From Suilimivivens aceti (GTDB lineage: Bacteria > Bacillota > Clostridia > Lachnospirales > Lachnospiraceae): DNA of 64,000 nucleotides. Positions 46,231 to 53,499 of the stretch are shown here, one piece after another (within the stretch, counting starts at the first letter, position 1; each line of letters starts with the position of its first letter). The notes below the pieces were generated by a model that worked only from the letters and a program-made list of their open reading frames with translations, was not told the DNA's origin and searched no databases. The stretch lies in NCBI RefSeq assembly GCF_025567405.1, contig NZ_JAOQKJ010000014.1, forward strand, positions 1 to 64,000. Direction: 5' to 3'. Made by a program: the position numbers and the translations under genes.

Positions 46231-47670
46231 TCACTCCCTGCTTCCATAACGTACATCCCACTCGTCCCGCGGGATTGCCGTTATATTTCCAATATCATAA
46301 TAGATCTCATAAAAATGGTTAATCCAGTACTCCTTATCATCCGTCAGATCTGAATCATGGGCAACACTGTAGACCGTCCTGAATTCTTCCCGGAACTGTG
46401 GAATCACCACAATACCATCCTCATTCTCTCCATGCTCTGCCTCGATCAGCGCTATTCTCTCATTCTCTTCTCTGTAAATTCTTGCAAGATCTACCAGATT
46501 TTCCACATAGGTAAAGAAAAGTATCATGCACAGCACACTGACAAGCCCACAGGTAAGGAGCTGTACCGCCAGCTCCTTTTGTTCCCTTGCCTCCACGATC
46601 CCCTGGATACAGGCGATCATCAGAAATACTCCCGCTCCGAAAAACGCCCGGTCTGCCGGTGTCGGGATCAAAGCAAGGACAAAGGATGTTGCCAGAAAGG
46701 CCAGTATGAACAGAACCGTATCGTTCGTCCTTATCCTGGCAAAGGTCTTCAGCTTCCCCTGAAGGGACAGCAGGACAAGAATCAGCACCGCCATGATCAT
46801 AAGCACCAGAAAAAGCTCATGCATATTCACGATGACCTTATAGGTGCGCGACAAAAGGCCCACGATACCTGTGTATTCATCTCCCTCCGACATGGTCGCA
46901 CTGCGCTTCCTGACTCCGGGCGCCATCACCATTCCAATGAGCCCGCAGCACATTCCCGCAATCCCGGAAACCATAAAGGGATATACTGTTTTTCTTTTTT
47001 CCTTCCGCCTGTCAGTCCAGAAATTCAGACTGTAGAGCAGTACAAGAAACAACCCTCCCCCGGAGGTATTTTCATTGCACCAGCCCGCCAGTACGCCAAG
47101 CAGGAACATACCGGCTCCCACAAGGACAGCATGCTTTCTGTCCGGCTGCTGAAGGAGCTTCCGGTATACTGTAATAAACAGCAGAATGATCACGCTGCCC
47201 CACAGATAGTTGCAGGCACCACAGATCCACAGCATAGTCTGTCCGAATTCAACAGAAAACAGCCAGAGGAACGAAAGAATCGTAAGCAGCACAAAGCTGT
47301 CATATTTTTTCCTTTTTTGGATATTAGCATAAATCAGAAATGCCAGCAGAAGAAACATCAGACTGTTGATCACATTAAATATCTGCTTATCCATGGAAAG
47401 AGACAGTCTTACATTGAACTGTCCGATAATCCTTCCACTATTGGATAAATACTCACCATACTGCTGCCTGACCAGATCCAGCAGGGAATGTGCCTTTCTG
47501 ACATCGATCAGATAAGCATAATCATCTGACAGGTATGGTGTCAGCAGATTATACGTATATATTGTAACAAAGGCAATGCCTGCTATCAGATAAAAAATTA
47601 ATTTCCTGTTTTTTTCAAAAAATCCTGTCAAAGCAATATCCTCTCTGTTGTCCTGATTTATCTTTTTCAT
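46231..47670 (-). CDS. Polytopic membrane protein, DUF6056-like
   Basis: About 479 aa with roughly ten membrane helices. The segment TPYLSDDYAYLIDVRK after the first helix, followed by GRIIGQFNVRLS, is the pattern of the DUF6056 group, which resembles membrane glycosyltransferases of GT-C fold with an acidic SDDY motif in the first outer loop. Function is not established; transfer of a sugar from a lipid carrier is a possibility. The C-terminal 80 residues form an outer soluble domain. First gene of the operon that continues into the c-di-GMP and kinase genes. Confidence 0.7.
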   Translation of the reverse strand: MKKINQDNREDIALTGFFEKNRKLIFYLIAGIAFVTIYTYNLLTPYLSDDYAYLIDVRKAHSLLDLVRQQYGEYLSNSGRIIGQFNVRLSLSMDKQIFNVINSLMFLLLAFLIYANIQKRKKYDSFVLLTILSFLWLFSVEFGQTMLWICGACNYLWGSVIILLFITVYRKLLQQPDRKHAVLVGAGMFLLGVLAGWCNENTSGGGLFLVLLYSLNFWTDRRKEKRKTVYPFMVSGIAGMCCGLIGMVMAPGVRKRSATMSEGDEYTGIVGLLSRTYKVIVNMHELFLVLMIMAVLILVLLSLQGKLKTFARIRTNDTVLFILAFLATSFVLALIPTPADRAFFGAGVFLMIACIQGIVEAREQKELAVQLLTCGLVSVLCMILFFTYVENLVDLARIYREENERIALIEAEHGENEDGIVVIPQFREEFRTVYSVAHDSDLTDDKEYWINHFYEIYYDIGNITAIPRDEWDVRYGSRE

Positions 47671-47757
47671 TGTATCAGACCCCTCTCTCCAATGCAATCC
47701 TCCCTGCCTTATATTCCCGCCTATAAATTTTTAACTATATATTCTTTCATTTATCTC

Positions 47758-47786
47758 TTGAAAAAAGCAGATAAAAATTTTAATAT
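47758..47786 (+). promoter_or_regulatory. Promoter of the esterase-chemoreceptor operon
   Basis: TTGAAA (47758-47763), 17 bases, TAATAT (47781-47786), about 30 bases upstream of the esterase ATG. The divergent DUF6056-like gene starts 88 bases away and may have a weak promoter (TTCAAG, 17 bases, TATAGT) in the same gap. Confidence 0.65.
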
Positions 47787-47816
47787 GAGTATAGTATTGT
47801 TTAGGAGTACAAAAGC

Positions 47817-48728
47817 ATGAGTCAATGGATTACAAACATATTTTACAGACAGCGGAAGGACTTCCAGAAGACCTATGCCGGTCGTGATCAACAGTTCCCG
47901 CCTTTACCGGGAATCATATGTCAGGCCGATATCCCCTATGCCGGAGATACTCTTCCTGCCCACCGCCTGGACATTTACTATCCTGAGAAAAGACAGGATG
48001 TACTTCTTCCCGTCATGATCAACATCCATGGCGGCGGTCTTTTGCTGGGCAGCAAGGAATTTAACAGACCCTTCTGTGAACGAATCGCCGGGAAGGGCTT
48101 TCTGGTATTCAGCATAGACTATCGCCTTGTACCGGACTGCACTGTCTTTGACCAGTTTCAGGATATATTTCTGGCCTTTGATTTTATAAAAGAAAACCTC
48201 GCACATTACCAGGGTGATCCGGATCAGGTTTATGCTTCCGGGGACAGCGGTGGAGCCTGCCTTCTCACCTACACTGCTGCCATGCAGAATTGTAAAAGGC
48301 TGGCAGAAGCTGCAGGGGTTACTCCCTCTGCATTAAAGCCGGTGGCGATCGGGCTGATCAGTGGCATGTTTTATACCACAAGAAAAGACAAGATCGGTCT
48401 GTTCCTTCCTACCTATTTATATGGAAAGCATTATAAAAAGGAAGCTTTTGCTCCTTATGTAAATCCAGAGCACGAAGATATCGTTTCCAGCCTGCCTCCC
48501 TGTTTTCTGACTACAAGCCATAATGATAACCTGAGAGACTATACAGTTTCCTTTGCCAGGGCACTGCGCCGGCACCATATACCCCATAAGCTTCTGAACC
48601 TTCCGGCAGACCGAAGGCTTACCCATGCTTTCAGCGTCTTTGATCCTTCCCTGCCGGAAAGCGAAGCACTGATCAATGACATGCTGCAGTTCCTGCAGGC
48701 CTGCCAGAAAGGAAGAACTTACAAATGA
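47817..48728 (+). CDS. Alpha/beta hydrolase (HSL-type esterase/lipase)
   Basis: A 303-aa esterase-like protein. The oxyanion motif IHGGGLLLG, nucleophile GDSGGACLL and C-terminal histidine (THAFSVF) are in place and define the hormone-sensitive-lipase group. No signal peptide. TAGGAG precedes the ATG. Its stop overlaps the chemoreceptor start as ATGA, so the two are co-translated, an uncommon partnership without a known functional link. Confidence 0.9.
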   Translation: MSQWITNIFYRQRKDFQKTYAGRDQQFPPLPGIICQADIPYAGDTLPAHRLDIYYPEKRQDVLLPVMINIHGGGLLLGSKEFNRPFCERIAGKGFLVFSIDYRLVPDCTVFDQFQDIFLAFDFIKENLAHYQGDPDQVYASGDSGGACLLTYTAAMQNCKRLAEAAGVTPSALKPVAIGLISGMFYTTRKDKIGLFLPTYLYGKHYKKEAFAPYVNPEHEDIVSSLPPCFLTTSHNDNLRDYTVSFARALRRHHIPHKLLNLPADRRLTHAFSVFDPSLPESEALINDMLQFLQACQKGRTYK

Positions 48729-50833
48729 ACTACGATGAAAACCTCTTTAAAGAGAAAGCCAACAAAAAGGCCAGACGTATCTGGCTCGTCTTTGCCCTCC
48801 TGCTTTCTGCCAATTACGGCTCAGATGCAGCGGGACACCTGTACCCCATGAACCAGTATGTGATCTTTCTGATCCTTTGCTGGGTTCCCTTCCTTGTTGG
48901 TGATATTATCCTGAAGATCAAGGGGAAGGCCTCCGATCTTTACCGGCTGGATCTCGTGATCGGCTATGGGATCTTCTATACCTTCGTTCTCTGTACGACG
49001 GCTTCTCCCATCGCCTTCACTTATATCCTTCCCGTAACCAGCCTGCTCGTGCTGTATAAGAATAAACGCTTTATGATTGGCTGTGGCATAGCCAATTCCA
49101 TCAGCGTCATCCTGAGTGCTGTATACCGGGCAGCTGTCCTTGGCTGCACTTCCGCATCCGATATGAAGAATTATCAGCTGCAGGTATCCTGTATCCTTTT
49201 ATGCTATATCTGCTACATTATGTCCATCCGTCATCTGAACGAATCTGATGGTGCACTGACAGACAGCATCAAAGCCGATCTGCAGCGTGTCATCACAACC
49301 GTAGAGAAGGTCAAAACCTCCAGTAATGCTGTTATGGATGGTATTACCGTTGTCAGGGAGCTGGCCGCCGAAAACAAGCACGGATCTGATGTAGTCATGC
49401 TAGGCATGAATGAGCTGACACAGAATAACAACATGTTAAAGGATCGCACAGAATCTTCAAAGAGCATGACCTCCGGCATCAGTACCCAGGTACAGCATGT
49501 CACCGATATGATAAAGGAAATGGTAGCACTTACGACAGAATCTGAAAAGCACGCACTTACCAGCTCCACAGATCTTGACGGACTCGTAAAAACTGCCGGA
49601 ACCATGGCAGAGCTTTCTTCAAAGGTAGAACAGATCCTGCAGAGCTTTAAGGAAGAGTTTTCAACTGTGAAGCAGGAAACCGGAAAGATCGACAATATTT
49701 CCAGCCAGACAAACCTTCTTGCCCTGAATGCTTCCATTGAGGCTGCAAGAGCAGGAGAAGCAGGAAAAGGGTTCGCCGTTGTTGCAGACCAGATACGGAC
49801 ACTCAGTACGGAAACAAAGGATTCCTCTGCCCAGATCCGTGAAGCACTGATCCGTCTGGATGATATTTCCAGTAAAATGACGGATTCCATGGAGGAAACC
49901 ATCAGACTGATCCAGCTGACCCTTGAAAAGGTAACGCTGACCGGCCAGAATGTAAGTATGATCACCAGGGATTCCACCCAGATCGGCGAGCATATAAAGA
50001 CGATCGATTCCTCCATGAAGGAGGTTGAAAATTCAAATCTCCAGCTGGTAGACAATATGGAGCAGGTATCCTCCATTATGAAAACAATAACAGACAATAT
50101 CCGCAGTTCCAGTGAGATCAGCGAGCAGATGCTCAGCAAATATGATGAAAGTGCAAGCAATATCAACCAGATTGAAGATGTTATCCAGGCTCTTATGTGC
50201 GAACTCGGTATTGGCGGCTTCATGGGAATTTCCGATGTTGAGCCTGGAATGAAGGTAAGTATCCAGGCTCTTATGGATGGAAAGCCCTGCGAATATCACG
50301 GAGAATTTGTAAAGCAGACAACGAATGGTATTCTTATCTCCCTGGAGAAGAAGCCCGCTATCTCCAAGCCTGTTTCCTGCAGGCTGCAGATCACTGTTGG
50401 CAATATCATTTACTGCTGGGAAGATGCACAGCTCCAAAAGGACAACGCTTCCGCTGATTATCAGGCCAGCTTAGGTTCAAGACCCCAGATCCTGAACCGC
50501 CGGAAATACCCAAGAATTGACATTTCCAATTATTGTATTGTAACCATTAAAGAAACCGGCCTGCAGTATCATGCCAGACTGAATAATATCAGTGCAAATG
50601 GCTTTGCCTTCCTTTCCAAGGAACCGGTCTTTGCAGAAGGCAAGGGTACTGATATCTCTGTCACGATCGAGAATTTCGCCCTTCCCTCACATTCCACACT
50701 GGAGGGGCACATTATCCGCTGCTCCAATAATAATGGAGTTTACATCGTAGGCTGTCAGATGCCGGAGGATAACTCATATATTAAGGACTTCGTTGAAGCA
50801 CAGCTCAAAAAAGGAACGCAGGCATTTAAATAA
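48725..50833 (+). CDS. Methyl-accepting chemotaxis-type receptor with C-terminal YcgR-like PilZ
   Basis: A 702-aa receptor. Five or six membrane helices (about 18-170) without a large external domain are followed by a long coiled-coil signalling region, with the hairpin tip EAARAGEAGKGFAVVADQIR at about 338-357. The C-terminus has a PilZN/YcgR-N-like segment (about 500-575) and a PilZ domain with the c-di-GMP-binding RRKYPR (592-597) and NISANG. MCP fused to PilZ should connect cyclic di-GMP to a chemotaxis-type output. Motility and CheA/CheW genes are not visible here. Confidence 0.93.
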   Translation: MNYDENLFKEKANKKARRIWLVFALLLSANYGSDAAGHLYPMNQYVIFLILCWVPFLVGDIILKIKGKASDLYRLDLVIGYGIFYTFVLCTTASPIAFTYILPVTSLLVLYKNKRFMIGCGIANSISVILSAVYRAAVLGCTSASDMKNYQLQVSCILLCYICYIMSIRHLNESDGALTDSIKADLQRVITTVEKVKTSSNAVMDGITVVRELAAENKHGSDVVMLGMNELTQNNNMLKDRTESSKSMTSGISTQVQHVTDMIKEMVALTTESEKHALTSSTDLDGLVKTAGTMAELSSKVEQILQSFKEEFSTVKQETGKIDNISSQTNLLALNASIEAARAGEAGKGFAVVADQIRTLSTETKDSSAQIREALIRLDDISSKMTDSMEETIRLIQLTLEKVTLTGQNVSMITRDSTQIGEHIKTIDSSMKEVENSNLQLVDNMEQVSSIMKTITDNIRSSSEISEQMLSKYDESASNINQIEDVIQALMCELGIGGFMGISDVEPGMKVSIQALMDGKPCEYHGEFVKQTTNGILISLEKKPAISKPVSCRLQITVGNIIYCWEDAQLQKDNASADYQASLGSRPQILNRRKYPRIDISNYCIVTIKETGLQYHARLNNISANGFAFLSKEPVFAEGKGTDISVTIENFALPSHSTLEGHIIRCSNNNGVYIVGCQMPEDNSYIKDFVEAQLKKGTQAFK

Positions 50834-50842
50834 TGCCTGCGT
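50816..50842. terminator. Bidirectional terminator covering the end of the chemoreceptor gene
   Basis: An 11-bp perfect stem, ACGCAGGCATT with AATGCCTGCGT, closes a five-base loop. The chemoreceptor stop TAA (50831-50833) lies at the loop and top of the stem. The plus side is followed by CTTCTGTTCTGTTTTCTTT and the minus side by TCCTTTTTT, so it serves both the receptor and convergent trmL. Confidence 0.88.
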
Positions 50843-50859
50843 CTTCTGTTCTGTTTTCT

Positions 50860-51360
50860 TTATTCCTCTGTTTTCCAGCTCAATCTGTGTAATTCCCCAG
50901 TAAGCTGCATACTTGCAAACCGCTGCTGCCGCAGTGCTTCATAGAGAACGATCGCCACAGAGTTGGACAGATTTAAGGAGCGGATCGCCGGCTCCATCGG
51001 TATACGGATACAGGTTTCCTCATGCGCTACAAGGATCTCCTCTGGAATCCCTGCGCTCTCTTTTCCAAACATGATATAATCATCCGGGGCAAAGGACACA
51101 TCCGAATAAACATGCTTTGCCTTGGTCGTTGCCATCCAGATCCTGGCTCCCGGATGCAGACTCTGAAACTCTTCAAAGTTCATATAACGGGTCACATTCA
51201 GATGCTCCCAGTAATCCATACCGGCACGTTTGATTTCCTTCTCTGTCAGCCGGAAGCCAAGCGGCTCGATCAAATGCAGATCTGTTCCCGTAGCAACACA
51301 GGTTCTTCCTATGTTTCCCGTATTTGCCGGGATCTCCGGCTGATGTAAAATGATGTGCAT
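50860..51360 (-). CDS. trmL: tRNA (cytidine/uridine-34-2'-O)-methyltransferase
   Basis: A 166-aa SPOUT methyltransferase that modifies the wobble ribose of certain tRNA-Leu. The N-terminal HQPEIPANTGNIGRTC and C-terminal SPOUT knot GIPEEIL, then IPMEPAIRSLNLSNSVAI are diagnostic. Starts within the stop of the upstream kinase gene (TAATG). Last gene of the mutS2 operon. Confidence 0.96.
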   Translation of the reverse strand: MHIILHQPEIPANTGNIGRTCVATGTDLHLIEPLGFRLTEKEIKRAGMDYWEHLNVTRYMNFEEFQSLHPGARIWMATTKAKHVYSDVSFAPDDYIMFGKESAGIPEEILVAHEETCIRIPMEPAIRSLNLSNSVAIVLYEALRQQRFASMQLTGELHRLSWKTEE

Positions 51361-52787
51361 TATAATTCTTCCTCTCCATTCTCTGCGACCGGCAGAGAAA
51401 AAATGAATTCAGAGCCAACCCCCTCCGTGCTGATCACATTAATATGCTCACCGTGGGCACTGATGATCTCCTTTACGATAGAAAGCCCAAGTCCGGTTCC
51501 CTTCTTATCTTTGCCCCTTGACAGATCTGACTTGTAGAAACGGTCAAAGATCATTTTCAGATCATCCTTGGGGATCCCGATACCACTGTCCTTTACCGAA
51601 ACAAAGATCTTGTTCTTCCTTTCTGTGGTCTCTATTTTAATGACTGAATCCTGATGGCTGAATTTGATCGCATTGTCCAGCAGATTATATAACACCTGCT
51701 GGATCTTATCAACATCCCCATTGACAAACAGCTGATCTCCTGTCAGTGTCAGTTCAATCGCTATGGTCTTCTGCTTACAGGTTCCTTCAAAGGATGCTGC
51801 CGTATTCCGGATCACCTGATTGATATCAAACAGACTCCGGTTCAGCATCATACCCTTTGTATTCAGGTTATTCAGTGTCAGGAGACTTCCCGTCAGCTTG
51901 GTCAGTCTTTCTGTCTCATTCAGGACGATCCTCAGGTACTTCTCATGAAGCTCTGCCGGGATCGTTCCATCCAGCATGGCCTCCAGATAGCCCTTGATAG
52001 AAGTCAGGGGTGACCGGAAATCGTGGGAAACATTTGCCACAAACTTTTTCTGGTTGTCCTCGCTTCTGGCGATCTCACTGGCCATATAGTTCAGTGAAGC
52101 TGCCAGATAACCCATCTCATCTTCACTGTCAACCTGAAACTCATAGTGCATGTTTCCTGCCGCATACTGTTCGGTTGCTTCCGTGATCTTGCGAAGCGGC
52201 AGATATACCATTTCTGTAAAGAAGATCAGGATGATCAATGATAAAAGGAACAGAATCACCAGCATCAGATAGGAAATGTTCAAAAGGCTGTTACAGGATG
52301 CTGCGATATTCTGCATGGGATAATGGATCACCACATAGCCCCTTACCTTGTAGGCCGAAGTAATCGGTGCAAATACGCTGAGCTGTTCCTCTGTAAAGCT
52401 GTCAAAAAAGTTCCCTACTGTATAGTAGCTGGAGCCTGTCACCGTCGGATCAAACCCAGTGATCACTGTCTCGTTTTCCACATCTACCGGTGTACGTGAA
52501 TCCAGAACCATACGTCCTGATGGATTGATGATCCAAAGCCTTGCTCCCAGATACGTATCCAGAGCATCGATCTGCTTTTTCACTGTGTCCAGGGATGTGG
52601 TATTGTTGTACAGATCAGAGGCATAGGTATTGGCGATCAGCGTTGCTTCTTTATACAGGGCATCTGCCTTCTCCCGCTTCAGATGCTCCATCGTCATATT
52701 ATTTACAAAAGTCGCTACGACCATAAATCCGAAAAAGCCAAAGATCAGATAGGCCAGCAGAAATTTTAAATACAGCGTCTTTCGCAT
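51360..52787 (-). CDS. Sensor histidine kinase (OmpR-pair type)
   Basis: A 475-aa kinase. Helix 1 (about 8-30), an outer domain to about 175, helix 2 (about 177-198), HAMP, HisKA (ANVSHDFRSPLTSIKGYLEAM) and HATPase (NLLDNAIKFS, DSGIGIP, GTGLGLSIVK) are all visible. Cognate regulator lies directly upstream with a TAATG overlap. The outer domain resembles PAS/Cache folds but the signal is unknown. Confidence 0.95.
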   Translation of the reverse strand: MRKTLYLKFLLAYLIFGFFGFMVVATFVNNMTMEHLKREKADALYKEATLIANTYASDLYNNTTSLDTVKKQIDALDTYLGARLWIINPSGRMVLDSRTPVDVENETVITGFDPTVTGSSYYTVGNFFDSFTEEQLSVFAPITSAYKVRGYVVIHYPMQNIAASCNSLLNISYLMLVILFLLSLIILIFFTEMVYLPLRKITEATEQYAAGNMHYEFQVDSEDEMGYLAASLNYMASEIARSEDNQKKFVANVSHDFRSPLTSIKGYLEAMLDGTIPAELHEKYLRIVLNETERLTKLTGSLLTLNNLNTKGMMLNRSLFDINQVIRNTAASFEGTCKQKTIAIELTLTGDQLFVNGDVDKIQQVLYNLLDNAIKFSHQDSVIKIETTERKNKIFVSVKDSGIGIPKDDLKMIFDRFYKSDLSRGKDKKGTGLGLSIVKEIISAHGEHINVISTEGVGSEFIFSLPVAENGEEEL

Positions 52788-53485
52788 TATCTTACCTCAA
52801 ATTTATAGCCGATGCCCCAGATCGTTGCAATCCTCCAGTGTGCATGGTCATTGATTTTTTCTCTCAGTCTCTTGATATGGACATCCACCGTTCTGGTATC
52901 TCCGATATATTCATATCCCCAGATCTGATCCAGAAGCTGCTCTCTGGTAAACACATGATTGGGAGAGGACGCAAGGAAGTACAAAAGCTCCAGCTCCTTG
53001 GGCGGCATTTCCACCGTTTTTCCCATATAAAGGACAGAATAATTGGTCTGGTTGATCACGAGATCCGGGTATTCCACACATTTTACATCCGGCTCTGCAG
53101 GCGCAGCCACCACCGGCTTGTAACGCCGAAGGACTGCCTTTACCCTTGCTACCAGTTCCTTGGAATCAAAGGGCTTTTCCATATAGTCGTCTGCACCAAG
53201 CTCAAGGCCCAGTACCTTGTCAAAGATCTCTCCCTTGGCAGAGAGCATGATAATGGGTACCGAAGACTTGGCACGGATCTCCCGGCATACCTGATATCCG
53301 TCAATTCCCGGCAGCATCAGATCCAGAAGGATCAGATTCGGCCCAAAGGAATCCGCCAGCATCAGTGCTGTTTCTCCATCCGGTGCGATCATGGTGTCAA
53401 AGCACTCCTTTGTCAGATATAATGAAATCAGCTCTGCTATATTACTGTCATCATCAACGATGAGAATTTTCTGTTTTCCTGCCAT
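52787..53485 (-). CDS. OmpR-family response regulator
   Basis: A 232-aa regulator. The receiver has DDD at the N-terminus, acceptor aspartate in LLDLMLPGIDGYQ and lysine in MEKPF. The winged-helix output contains FTREQLLDQIWGYEYIGDTRTVDVHIKRLREK. It begins 14 bases after mutS2. Similar to SrrA/ResD or PhoP-type regulators, but the regulon is unknown. Confidence 0.95.
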   Translation of the reverse strand: MAGKQKILIVDDDSNIAELISLYLTKECFDTMIAPDGETALMLADSFGPNLILLDLMLPGIDGYQVCREIRAKSSVPIIMLSAKGEIFDKVLGLELGADDYMEKPFDSKELVARVKAVLRRYKPVVAAPAEPDVKCVEYPDLVINQTNYSVLYMGKTVEMPPKELELLYFLASSPNHVFTREQLLDQIWGYEYIGDTRTVDVHIKRLREKINDHAHWRIATIWGIGYKFEVR

Positions 53486-53499
53486 AGCATCCTCCCTGT

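Noticed and set aside
46357..47448. 363-codon plus-strand open frame
   Set aside because: Antisense to the DUF6056-like membrane gene; its polar, His/Gln-rich composition is what a reverse-strand reading of hydrophobic codons gives.
49231..50223. 330-codon minus-strand open frame
   Set aside because: Mirror of the chemoreceptor coiled coil, with Ser/Ile/Val-rich sequence and no start signals.
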